From assembly GCF_010731635.1 (NCBI RefSeq), contig NZ_AP022583.1, forward strand, positions 3,968,001-4,032,000: DNA of 64,000 nucleotides, in the 5' to 3' direction. Of the stretch, positions 54,750 to 64,000 are shown piece by piece (the stretch's first letter is position 1; each line of letters begins with the position of its first letter). The stretch is from Mycobacterium noviomagense. Lineage in GTDB: Bacteria; Actinomycetota; Actinomycetes; Mycobacteriales; Mycobacteriaceae. The translations under genes were made by a program, and so were the position numbers. The notes below the pieces were generated by a model, which saw only the letters and a program-made list of their open reading frames with translations, was not told the origin of the DNA and searched no databases.

Positions 54750-55603
54750 TGCCACTCTCGGACTGTGAGCTGGCCGAGGCTCGGGTCACGATCACCCGCG
54801 CCCTCGACGAAGATCTGCGCCACGGCCCCGACGTCACGACGATGGCGACAGTGCCAGCCGAGGCGGTCACGACCGCGTCACTGGCGACCCGCGAAACCGG
54901 CGTGATCGCCGGCGTTGACGTCGCGCTGCTGGTGCTCGACGAAGTGCTTGGCGGCCGGTACCGGGTGCTCGACCGCGTCGACGACGGCGCCCGGCTGCCG
55001 CCGGGCGCGCCGTTGTTGGTGCTCGAGGCGCCGACTCGCGGCCTGTTGACCGCGGAGCGCACCATGCTGAACCTGCTCTGCCACCTGTCGGGCATCGCCA
55101 CCACGACGGCCGCGTGGGTCGACGCGGTGCAGGGCACCAAGGCGCAGGTCCGCGATACCCGCAAGACGCTGCCCGGCCTGCGGGCGCTGCAGAAGTACGC
55201 GGTGCGCGTCGGCGGGGGCGTCAACCATCGGATGGGCCTGGGTGATGCCGCGCTGATCAAGGACAACCACGTCGCGGCGGCGGGATCGGTGGTCGCCGCG
55301 CTGCGGGCGGTGCGCACGGCTACACCGGATCTGCCCTGCGAAGTGGAAGTGGATTCGCTGGAACAACTCGACGAGGTGCTGGCCGAAGAGCCCGAATTGG
55401 TGCTGCTTGACAATCTCCCGGTGTGGCAGACACAAATCGCTGTGCAGCGCCGCGACTCCCGCGCTCCGGCAACCAAACTCGAATCATCGGGCGGACTGAC
55501 CCTTGACAACGCTGCGTCCTACGCCGGCACCGGGGTGGATTACCTCGCCGTCGGTGCGCTCACCCACTCGTCCCGGGTGCTGGACATCGGCCTCGATCTT
55601 TAA
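54749..55603 (+). CDS. nadC: Nicotinate-nucleotide pyrophosphorylase (quinolinate phosphoribosyltransferase)
   Basis: A 284-residue type II phosphoribosyltransferase that makes nicotinic acid mononucleotide from quinolinate and PRPP, closing the de novo route begun by NadB and NadA. The basic active-site blocks RDTRKTLPGLRALQKYAV and GGGVNHRMGLGDAALIKDNH are intact, as is the C-terminal ESSGGLTLDNAASYAGTGV. Length equals the M. tuberculosis enzyme (285). It is the last nad gene; a palindrome lies 15 bases after the stop. Confidence 0.96.
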   Translation: MPLSDCELAEARVTITRALDEDLRHGPDVTTMATVPAEAVTTASLATRETGVIAGVDVALLVLDEVLGGRYRVLDRVDDGARLPPGAPLLVLEAPTRGLLTAERTMLNLLCHLSGIATTTAAWVDAVQGTKAQVRDTRKTLPGLRALQKYAVRVGGGVNHRMGLGDAALIKDNHVAAAGSVVAALRAVRTATPDLPCEVEVDSLEQLDEVLAEEPELVLLDNLPVWQTQIAVQRRDSRAPATKLESSGGLTLDNAASYAGTGVDYLAVGALTHSSRVLDIGLDL

Positions 55604-55617
55604 GCGGGCGAGCCGAC

Positions 55618-55681
55618 GCCGCGACACTTAAACGTTTGCGCGGACACGCCGGGACGAGTCGCAACCGCTTAAGTCTCGGCG
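55618..55681. terminator. Imperfect palindrome between nadC and the AraC-type gene
   Basis: CGCCGCGACACTTAA (55618-55632) is answered by TTAAGTCTCGGCG (55669-55681), with two gaps, around a 36-base loop. The right arm encodes the C terminus of the convergent AraC-type gene. Size, loop length and the CACTTAA-CG motif recall the palindrome after dnaE1. Confidence 0.45.
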
Positions 55682-56136
55682 AGAGTGCACAGCTCGCGAC
55701 GCAGTGCAGCCGGTGTATGGCCGACGTGCTGCCGCACCACCCGGGTGAAGTGGGCCTGGTCCGCGAAGCCGAGCGAGGCGGCGATGTCGGCCAGCGTCGC
55801 GGTATCGCGCTGCGCCTGGTCGAGCGCACGGCTCACTCTCACCCGGTTGCGGTACCTGGTCAGCGACACACCCAGCTGCTGCGGGAATGCCCGGCTCAAC
55901 CGGTAAGGCGACGTATCAAGCAGCTCGGCGAGCGGGAATAGCCCACGCGCCGCCGGGTGGTTGTCGTGAATCGCTGCCCGGGCCCGCTCCACGAGTCGCT
56001 GATCACTGGGCGCCGGCCGGTCGGAGGCCGGTATGCGGCGCTGGGCAACGCGGCGCAGCGCGGCGCCAACCAGACCCAGCAAGTGCTCGGCCAGCAAGTA
56101 GCCGACGTCAGCTCGTTCAGCTCCCATCAAGCGCAC
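55669..56136 (-). CDS. AraC-family regulator reduced to its DNA-binding domain
   Basis: A 155-residue protein whose last 100 residues are a complete AraC double helix-turn-helix: SPYRLSRAFPQQLGVSLTRY for the first and DIAASLGFADQAHFTRVVRQ for the second. Only about 45 residues precede it, ending the usual linker (LVERARAAIHDN); the normal N-terminal sensor domain of about 120 residues or more is missing. The preceding gene on the strand stops 25 bases upstream, leaving no room. It is probably a deletion remnant, but the frame is intact and starts with GTG, so a stand-alone regulator is possible. M. tuberculosis has Rv1597 here instead. Confidence 0.65.
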   Translation of the reverse strand: MRLMGAERADVGYLLAEHLLGLVGAALRRVAQRRIPASDRPAPSDQRLVERARAAIHDNHPAARGLFPLAELLDTSPYRLSRAFPQQLGVSLTRYRNRVRVSRALDQAQRDTATLADIAASLGFADQAHFTRVVRQHVGHTPAALRRELCTLAET

Positions 56137-56161
56137 CCTGGAAACCGACTAGACAGGGCCC

Positions 56162-56572
56162 TCAGGCGATGTCGGCGACGAAGACGCCAAGTCGGCGCGC
56201 CTGCAGCCGCGCCAGCCACGGCAGCTCCTGGCCACCGGTGCCGGCAGGCAAGATCCGCGGATTGGTGATGTGCACGCTCTTCCGCAAGAACTGCACGTCG
56301 GCCTCGCCGGCGGCCAGCACGTTTCTCACCCAGTCGGTCTTGCCGTGGCCGAGCGCAATCGCCAGTACGTTTCCCTTGCGGTAGGCGGTCACGATCGTCT
56401 CGTAGGGTTTGCCGGACTTGCGGCCGCGGTGTTTGATCAGCGCTGCACCGGGCAGATAGCGCGCAAACGGTTTGATCGCCGGGTTCATGTACTTGACCTG
56501 CCACCGCTCAAACCATGGCGGAAACATCATCGGGACGCCCGGCGCACTGTTGGGACGATCCTGTACGGACAT
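56162..56572 (-). CDS. Deazaflavin (F420)-family protein, Rv1598c type
   Basis: A 136-residue member of the Ddn/DUF385 split-barrel family, same length as Rv1598c. The cofactor-binding stretch is [18 protein letters not shown], followed by [21 protein letters not shown] and the C-terminal [10 protein letters not shown]. The N-terminal segment with [16 protein letters not shown] may touch the membrane. The native reaction is unknown; family members use F420H2 to reduce quinones, or bind related cofactors. A TANNNT box six bases before the ATG indicates a leaderless message. It is divergent from hisD. Confidence 0.85.
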   Translation of the reverse strand: MSVQDRPNSAPGVPMMFPPWFERWQVKYMNPAIKPFARYLPGAALIKHRGRKSGKPYETIVTAYRKGNVLAIALGHGKTDWVRNVLAAGEADVQFLRKSVHITNPRILPAGTGGQELPWLARLQARRLGVFVADIA

Positions 56573-56578
56573 GCGGTC

Positions 56579-56584
56579 ACTGTA
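56579..56584 (-). promoter_or_regulatory. Probable -10 box of the Rv1598c-type gene (leaderless type)
   Basis: On the minus strand TACAGT ends six bases before the ATG at 56572, with no ribosome binding site between. Confidence 0.5.
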
Positions 56585-56635
56585 CCGGTCCGATATCCAT
56601 TTGAACTGCCTGGGACAATGGTCAGCGTGAACGTT

Positions 56636-59115
<2,480 letters not shown>

Positions 59116-59122
59116 GAGCGTC

Positions 59123-59737
59123 ATGACTACCAATCGCCGTGCGCGCGTGGAACGCACCACCAAAGAGTGCGACATCGTCGTCGAACTGGACCTCGACGGC
59201 ACCGGACAGGTTGATGTCGACACCGGTATCCCGTTCTACGACCACATGCTGACCGCGCTAGGCAGCCACGCCAGCTTCGATCTGAGCGTGCGCGCCAAAG
59301 GGGATGTCGATATCGAGGCACATCACACCATCGAGGACACCGCGATCGTGCTCGGCCAGGCGCTCGGGCAGGCGCTCGGGGACAAGATCGGCATCCGCCG
59401 GTTCGGTGACGCCTTCATCCCGATGGACGAGGCGCTGGCCCACGCTGCAGTCGACGTCTCCGGCCGGCCGTACTGCGTGCACACCGGCGAGCCGGATCAT
59501 CTGCGGCACTTCACGATTGCTGGGAACACGGTGCCGTATCACACGGTCGTCAACCGGCACGTGTTCGAGACGCTGGCGATGAACGCCCGCATCGCGCTGC
59601 ATGTGCGGGTGTTGTCCGGACGCGACCCGCACCACATCACCGAGGCGCAGTACAAGGCCATCGCTCGTGCATTGCGTCAGGCCGTCGAACCCGATCCGCG
59701 GGTATCCGGCGTGCCGTCGACCAAAGGCGCCTTGTGA
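59123..59737 (+). CDS. hisB: Imidazoleglycerol-phosphate dehydratase
   Basis: A 204-residue manganese enzyme, the monofunctional form without a phosphatase domain. Both metal-binding histidine pairs are present: [11 protein letters not shown] and [12 protein letters not shown]; the block [15 protein letters not shown] is also typical. ATG 59123 has AGGAG four bases upstream; the frame continues upstream into hisC. It is separated from hisC by seven bases and overlaps hisH by four (GTGA). The phosphatase step must come from another protein, possibly the impA product or an unlinked HisN. Confidence 0.95.
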   Translation: MTTNRRARVERTTKECDIVVELDLDGTGQVDVDTGIPFYDHMLTALGSHASFDLSVRAKGDVDIEAHHTIEDTAIVLGQALGQALGDKIGIRRFGDAFIPMDEALAHAAVDVSGRPYCVHTGEPDHLRHFTIAGNTVPYHTVVNRHVFETLAMNARIALHVRVLSGRDPHHITEAQYKAIARALRQAVEPDPRVSGVPSTKGAL

Positions 59738-60354
59738 CAGCGAAATCCGTCGTGGTCCTTGACTACGGCTCGGGTAACCTGCGGTCGGCGCAGCGCGCGC
59801 TACAGCGGGTCGGCGCTTCAGTCGAGGTGACAGCCGACCTGGATGCTGCCGCGTCCGCCGCCGGTCTGGTAGTGCCCGGCGTCGGCGCGTTCGCGGCCTG
59901 CATGGACGGGCTTCGGAAGGTCAACGGCGACAAGGCGATCAGGGAGCGGCTTGTCGCCGGGCGCCCGGTGCTGGGAATCTGTGTCGGTATGCAGATTTTG
60001 TTCGCGCGCGGTATCGAGTTCGGTGTCGAATCGCAGGGCTGCGGGCAGTGGCCGGGTGCGGTGACCCGGCTCGACGCCCCGGTGATCCCGCACATGGGCT
60101 GGAACGTCGTAGCCGCCGCGCCGGGCAGCGCGCTGTTCAAAGGGCTGGACGCTGATGCGCGGTTCTATTTCGTGCACTCCTACGCCGCACAGCGCTGGGA
60201 GGGCGCAGCCGACGCGTTGCTGACCTGGGCCACCTATCACATACCGTTCCTGGCCGCCGTCGAGGACGGTCCGTTGGCCGCCACCCAGTTCCACCCCGAA
60301 AAGAGCGGTGACGCCGGCGCGGTTCTGCTGAGCAACTGGGTCGAGGGGCTGTAG
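59734..60354 (+). CDS. hisH: Imidazole glycerol phosphate synthase, glutaminase subunit
   Basis: A 206-residue class I glutamine amidotransferase that feeds ammonia to HisF. The nucleophile is Cys83 in [11 protein letters not shown], and the His-Glu pair is in [12 protein letters not shown] near the C terminus; [12 protein letters not shown] is the oxyanion-side block. GTG 59734 overlaps the hisB stop. HisF, its partner, is encoded three genes downstream in the same operon. Confidence 0.95.
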   Translation: MTAKSVVVLDYGSGNLRSAQRALQRVGASVEVTADLDAAASAAGLVVPGVGAFAACMDGLRKVNGDKAIRERLVAGRPVLGICVGMQILFARGIEFGVESQGCGQWPGAVTRLDAPVIPHMGWNVVAAAPGSALFKGLDADARFYFVHSYAAQRWEGAADALLTWATYHIPFLAAVEDGPLAATQFHPEKSGDAGAVLLSNWVEGL

Positions 60355-60356
60355 AG

Positions 60357-61091
60357 ATGTCGTTGATTCTCTTGCCCGCCGTCGACGTGGTGGACGGGCG
60401 GGCAGTGCGGTTGGTGCAGGGCCGCGCCGGCAGCGAAACTGAGTACGGCTCGGCGGTCGACGCGGCGCTGGGCTGGCAGCGCGACGGCGCCGAGTGGATC
60501 CATCTGGTCGACCTGGACGCGGCTTTCGGCCGCGGGTCCAACCGCGAACTGCTGGCCGAGGTCGTGGGCAAACTCGACGTGCACGTCGAACTGTCCGGCG
60601 GCATCCGCGACGACGACTCGCTGGCCGCAGCACTGGCGACCGGGTGCGCTCGGGTCAACCTGGGCACGGCTGCGCTGGAAAATCCGGGCTGGTGCGCTGA
60701 GGTGATCGCCGAGCACGGCGAGCGGGTGGCCGTCGGCCTGGATGTGCAGATCGTCGAGGGCCGGCATCGGCTGCGCGGCCGCGGCTGGGAGACCGACGGT
60801 GGCGATCTGTGGGAAGTATTGGAACGCCTTGTCGCCGAGGGCTGTTCACGCTTCGTTGTCACCGATGTCAGCAAGGACGGCACGCTCACAGGTCCCAATC
60901 TCGATCTGCTTCGAGCCGTCGCCGAACGCACCTTCGCCCCGGTGATCGCATCCGGTGGGGTGTCCAGCTTGGACGACTTACGCGCCATCGCCACCCTGAC
61001 GAGCAGCGGTGTCGAGGGCGCCATCGTCGGAAAGGCCCTCTACGCCGGCCGATTCAGTTTGCCGCAAGCGCTGGCGGCGGTGCGGGAATGA
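60357..61091 (+). CDS. hisA: Phosphoribosyl isomerase (ProFAR isomerase, probably dual with TrpF)
   Basis: A 244-residue beta-alpha barrel. The catalytic aspartates are in [15 protein letters not shown] (strand 1) and [16 protein letters not shown] (strand 5). Mycobacteria lack a separate trpF, and the M. tuberculosis enzyme (PriA) serves both histidine and tryptophan synthesis; the same is expected here by orthology but not shown by sequence alone. ATG 60357 is two bases after the hisH stop, and the end overlaps impA by four bases. Confidence 0.95.
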   Translation: MSLILLPAVDVVDGRAVRLVQGRAGSETEYGSAVDAALGWQRDGAEWIHLVDLDAAFGRGSNRELLAEVVGKLDVHVELSGGIRDDDSLAAALATGCARVNLGTAALENPGWCAEVIAEHGERVAVGLDVQIVEGRHRLRGRGWETDGGDLWEVLERLVAEGCSRFVVTDVSKDGTLTGPNLDLLRAVAERTFAPVIASGGVSSLDDLRAIATLTSSGVEGAIVGKALYAGRFSLPQALAAVRE

Positions 61092-61894
61092 TCAAGGACT
61101 TAGACGCGCTCGTGGCCGAAGCGTCCGCGATCCTGGAGGCCGCCACCGAGCAGTTCGTCGCCGGCCACCGCGCCGACTCGGCGGTCAGCAAACGGGGCAA
61201 CGACTTCGCCACCAAAGTCGACCTGGCCATCGAGCGCCAGGTCGTCGACGCGCTGGTCAAGGCCACCGGAATCGAGGTGCACGGTGAGGAGTTCGGCGGC
61301 GCGGACGTCGACTCGCGCTGGGTGTGGGTGCTCGACCCTGTCGACGGGACGTTCAACTATGCCGCGGGCTCACCGATGTCGGCGATCCTGTTGGGACTTT
61401 TGCACAATGGTGATCCCGTCGCCGGCCTCACCTGGGTGCCGTTCACGAGTCAGCGCTACACCGCCGTGGTCGGCGGGCCGCTGGTCAAAAACGGTGTGCC
61501 GCAGCCACCGCTGGCCACCACAAAGCTGGCGGACTCGATCATCGGCATAGGAACTTTCAACGCCGACTCGCGGGGACGGTTCCCGGGACGCTATCGGCTC
61601 GCCGTGCTGGAAAACTTGAGCCGGGTGTCGTCGCGGCTGCGTATGCACGGCGCCACCGGGATCGACCTCGCCTACGTTGCGGACGGAATTCTCGGCGGCG
61701 CAATCAGTTTCGGCGACCATGTGTGGGACCATGCGGCCGGGGTGGCGCTGGTGCGTGCAGCCGGGGGCATCGTCACCAACCTGGCCGGCGACCCGTGGAC
61801 CCCCGAGGCGCGGTCGGCTCTGGCGGCTGCGCCAGGCGTCCACGCCGAAATGCTGGAGATACTGCGCCGCACCGGCGGGCCGGAAGCCTACTGA
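61088..61894 (+). CDS. impA: Inositol-monophosphatase-family phosphatase
   Basis: A 268-residue magnesium phosphatase of the IMPase superfamily, orthologue of Rv1604. The metal-binding motifs are EVHGEEFGG, the signature [14 protein letters not shown] and [15 protein letters not shown]. It could act on inositol phosphate for phosphatidylinositol mannosides, or supply the histidinol-phosphate phosphatase step that HisB lacks here; placement inside the his operon argues for checking the latter, though M. tuberculosis has a separate HisN. The ATG overlaps the hisA stop, and hisF follows one base after its stop. Confidence 0.9.
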   Translation: MIKDLDALVAEASAILEAATEQFVAGHRADSAVSKRGNDFATKVDLAIERQVVDALVKATGIEVHGEEFGGADVDSRWVWVLDPVDGTFNYAAGSPMSAILLGLLHNGDPVAGLTWVPFTSQRYTAVVGGPLVKNGVPQPPLATTKLADSIIGIGTFNADSRGRFPGRYRLAVLENLSRVSSRLRMHGATGIDLAYVADGILGGAISFGDHVWDHAAGVALVRAAGGIVTNLAGDPWTPEARSALAAAPGVHAEMLEILRRTGGPEAY

Positions 61895-61895
61895 G

Positions 61896-62681
61896 ATGTC
61901 TGCGGGTAACGGCCTTGCGGTGCGGGTGATCCCCTGCCTGGACGTCGACGACGGGCGGGTGGTCAAAGGAGTCAACTTCGAAAATCTCCGGGACGCAGGT
62001 GATCCCGTCGAACTCGCCGCGGTATACGACGCCGAGGGCGCCGACGAGCTGACCTTCCTGGACGTCACCGCGTCCTCGGCTGGACGGGCCACCATGCTCG
62101 AGGTGGTGCGCCGCACCGCCGAGCAGGTGTTCATTCCGCTCACCGTCGGCGGCGGCGTGCGCACGGTGGCCGACGTCGACGCGCTGCTGCGCGCCGGGGC
62201 CGACAAGGTGTCGATCAACACCGCCGCGATCGCGCGGCCCGACCTGCTGGCCGAGATGGCCCGGCAATTCGGGTCGCAGTGCATCGTGTTGTCCGTCGAC
62301 GCGCGCACCGTGCCGGTCGGGTCGCCCCCGACACCGTCGGGCTGGGAAGTCACCACGCACGGAGGGCGGCGTGGAACGGGCATTGACGTCGTCGAATGGG
62401 CAGCCCGCGGCGCCGAGCTAGGGGTGGGGGAGATTCTGCTGAATTCCATGGACGCCGATGGCACCCGAGCCGGTTTCGACCTGGCCATGCTGCGGGCGGT
62501 GCGCGCCGCAGTCACGGTGCCGGTGATCGCCAGTGGCGGTGCCGGCGCGCTGGAGCATTTCGCGCCCGCCGTGCACGCGGGTGCCGATGCGGTGTTGGCG
62601 GCCAGCGTGTTTCACTTCCGGCAGCTGACCATCGGTGAGGTGAAAGCCGCGATGGCCGCCGAAGGGATCACGGTGCGATGA
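61896..62681 (+). CDS. hisF: Imidazole glycerol phosphate synthase, cyclase subunit
   Basis: A 261-residue beta-alpha barrel that uses ammonia from HisH to close the imidazole ring, releasing AICAR. Catalytic aspartates are in [15 protein letters not shown] (strand 1) and [15 protein letters not shown] (strand 5); the phosphate-binding VGGGVRT and [11 protein letters not shown] blocks are intact. ATG 61896 is one base after the impA stop, and the frame's upstream part lies inside impA. It overlaps hisI by four bases. Confidence 0.96.
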   Translation: MSAGNGLAVRVIPCLDVDDGRVVKGVNFENLRDAGDPVELAAVYDAEGADELTFLDVTASSAGRATMLEVVRRTAEQVFIPLTVGGGVRTVADVDALLRAGADKVSINTAAIARPDLLAEMARQFGSQCIVLSVDARTVPVGSPPTPSGWEVTTHGGRRGTGIDVVEWAARGAELGVGEILLNSMDADGTRAGFDLAMLRAVRAAVTVPVIASGGAGALEHFAPAVHAGADAVLAASVFHFRQLTIGEVKAAMAAEGITVR

Positions 62682-63025
62682 CACTCGATCCCGATATCGC
62701 TGCGCGTCTGAAGCGCAACGCCGACGGCCTGTTCACCGCCGTGGTGCAGGAGCGCGGCAGCGGCGACGTGCTGATGGTCGCCTGGATGGACGACGCAGCA
62801 CTGGCCCGCACCCTGGAAACCCGTGAGGCGACGTACTTTTCGCGCTCGCGCGGCGAGCAGTGGGTGAAGGGCGAAACGTCCGGGCACACCCAGCACGTGC
62901 ATTCCGTGCGGCTCGACTGCGACGGCGACGCAGTGCTGCTGGTCGTTGACCAAGTCGGCGGCGCCTGCCACACCGGAAATCACAGCTGCTTTGAGACCGA
63001 CGTCCTGTTCGAGTCAGAGGACTAG
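62678..63025 (+). CDS. hisI: Phosphoribosyl-AMP cyclohydrolase
   Basis: A 115-residue zinc enzyme that opens the adenine ring of phosphoribosyl-AMP. The family blocks [34 protein letters not shown], the magnesium-binding [15 protein letters not shown] and the zinc-binding [11 protein letters not shown] are all present. It is the short form without a fused HisE domain; hisE and hisG are not in the window. It closes the histidine operon. Confidence 0.96.
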   Translation: MTLDPDIAARLKRNADGLFTAVVQERGSGDVLMVAWMDDAALARTLETREATYFSRSRGEQWVKGETSGHTQHVHSVRLDCDGDAVLLVVDQVGGACHTGNHSCFETDVLFESED

Positions 63026-63060
63026 GCGTTCTGGTTGGCCACTACGGCCCCATCCACCCT

Positions 63061-63087
63061 GAAATTGCTTGCTAACTCTCTAGCAAC
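63061..63087 (+). promoter_or_regulatory. Palindrome and possible GlnR-type box upstream of the nitrate transporter
   Basis: TTGCTA (63069-63074) and TAGCAA (63081-63086) form a perfect inverted repeat. The same stretch reads GAAAT-N6-CTAAC-N6-GCAAC, which resembles the GlnR pattern of five-base half-sites six apart with one mismatch per site. It could instead be a weak terminator for the his operon. The rest of the 151-bp gap shows only a GGGGAGG ribosome site before the next ATG. Confidence 0.3.
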
Positions 63088-63176
63088 TCACTGCGAGTTC
63101 ACAGCCAACGGTGCCAGCCCCATGGCAGATTTCCCGGTTACCGTAGTCGCGCGAGATTGTCACTTGGGGAGGCGGT

Positions 63177-64000
63177 ATGGGGCGTGCGCGCCGAATCTCG
63201 GACTGGAACCCCGAGGATGTTGTCGCTTGGGAGACCGGCAACAAGAAAATCGCGCGGCGCAACCTGCTCTGCATGGTGGCGGCCGACCACGTTGCCTTCT
63301 CGATCTGGGCCCTCTGGTCGGTGATGGTGCTGTTCATGCCCGAATCGGTGTACGGCTTCTCCGCGGCGGACAAATTGCTGCTCGGCGCCACCGCCACTCT
63401 GACGGGGGCATGTCTGCGCATCCCCTATACGTTGGGTATTGCGAAATTCGGTGGACGTAACTGGACGACGTTTGCGGCGCTGGTGCTGCTGATCCCCACC
63501 GTCGGAACTATCGCGCTGCTGGCCATCCCCGGCCTGCCGTTGTGGACTTATGTGCTGTGCGCGGCACTGACGGGATGCGGCGGCGCCAACTACGCCGCGT
63601 CACTGGCCAACGTCAACGCCTTCTACCCGCAGCGGCTCAAGGGCTGGGCGCTGGGGCTGAGCGCCGGCCTGGGCAACCTCGGGTTGGCGGTCGTCCAGAT
63701 AGTGGGGCTGATGGCACTCGCGGTCGTCGGCAACCGGCAGCCGTACTGGGTGTGCGCGGTCTATCTGGTGCTGCTGGCGGTCGTCGCGATCGCGGCGGCA
63801 TTGTTCATGGATAACCTGGAGCATGGCATCGAGGTGGCCACCCTGCGGTCGGTAATGTTCGAGCCCGACACTTGGGTGCTCGCTCTGCTCTACGTCGGCA
63901 CCTTCGGCACTTTCATCGGATTCTCGTTCGCGTTCGGCCAGGTGCTGCAAATCAACTTCATCGCTAGCGGGCAAAGTGCCGCTGAGGCGTCCTTGCATGC
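63177..64000 (+). CDS. NarK-family nitrate/nitrite transporter, N-terminal part (cut by window edge)
   Basis: The window holds the first 274 codons of a nitrate-nitrite-porter-type major facilitator. After a polar N terminus (MGRARRISDWNPEDVVAWE) come about seven or eight helices. The substrate-binding arginine of helix 2 is in CLRIPYTLGIAKFGGRNWT and the nitrate signature reads GGANYAASLANVNAFYP then KGWALGLSAGLGNLG. ATG 63177 has GGGGAGG four bases upstream. It resembles the mycobacterial NarK3/NarU group; import versus export cannot be told. M. tuberculosis has chaA at this place instead, so the right end departs from that gene order. Confidence 0.88.
   Translation, partial: MGRARRISDWNPEDVVAWETGNKKIARRNLLCMVAADHVAFSIWALWSVMVLFMPESVYGFSAADKLLLGATATLTGACLRIPYTLGIAKFGGRNWTTFAALVLLIPTVGTIALLAIPGLPLWTYVLCAALTGCGGANYAASLANVNAFYPQRLKGWALGLSAGLGNLGLAVVQIVGLMALAVVGNRQPYWVCAVYLVLLAVVAIAAALFMDNLEHGIEVATLRSVMFEPDTWVLALLYVGTFGTFIGFSFAFGQVLQINFIASGQSAAEASLH

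Overview
The window is a 64-kb piece of a GC-rich Mycobacterium chromosome. From position 13.4 kb to 63.0 kb the gene order follows the M. tuberculosis segment dinX (Rv1537) to hisI (Rv1606), with insertions and losses, and most proteins are recognisable orthologues. It is not M. tuberculosis complex: the phiRv1 prophage site, PPE21, plsB1, frdABCD, mmpL6, lprI and vapBC11 are all missing, and other genes stand in their place. A non-tuberculous mycobacterium is the best reading; I cannot name the species. The coding frames follow GC-rich third positions throughout, and I see no tRNA, rRNA, CRISPR array, insertion sequence or prophage.

1-13.3 kb: a lipid locus. mmpL10 (cut by the left edge) and papA3 run leftward, divergent from a 3,663-residue bimodular polyketide synthase (KS-AT-KR-ACP / KS-AT-DH-ER-KR-ACP) whose two acyltransferases look malonyl-specific. 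This layout matches the trehalose polyphleate locus of other mycobacteria.

13.4-24.6 kb: housekeeping genes: dinX (DNA polymerase), ansA (asparaginase), lspA (lipoprotein signal peptidase), an RluA-type pseudouridine synthase, a methyltransferase, glbN (truncated haemoglobin), two short-chain dehydrogenases, a YefM-YoeB toxin-antitoxin pair with a clear operator, and dnaE1 (replicative polymerase). 24.7-30.4 kb: an amidohydrolase, an intact fadD11, an F420-type (Ddn family) protein, ilvA and two small unknown genes. 30.5-38.9 kb: the treX-treY-treZ trehalose operon and a surface-type acyltransferase. 39-43.9 kb: catalytically dead ripD, a membrane protein, and the biotin operon bioA, bioF, bioD plus a 2H phosphoesterase.

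43.9-47.8 kb: the most unusual region. A tightly coupled leftward set encodes a small one-helix protein, a polytopic protein with two repeated Asp/His motifs, a cupredoxin-like lipoprotein and a second histidine-rich polytopic protein. It lies between the bioD segment and bioB, where M. tuberculosis H37Rv carries phiRv1, and looks like an uncharacterised copper or metal membrane complex.

48-63 kb: bioB, bsaP and a DUF2567 membrane gene; a lipase; the NAD genes nadABC with their divergent regulator nrtR and a perfect operator; a truncated AraC-type regulator; a second Ddn-family gene; and the histidine operon hisD-C-B-H-A-impA-F-I, mostly joined by 1-4-nt overlaps. The right edge cuts a NarK-family nitrate/nitrite transporter.

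Regulatory themes visible in the DNA: several starts sit 6-9 nt after a TANNNT box (leaderless-type promoters), long-stem palindromes lie at gene 3' ends, and one 45-47-bp dispersed repeat occurs twice, once inside the end of hisC.
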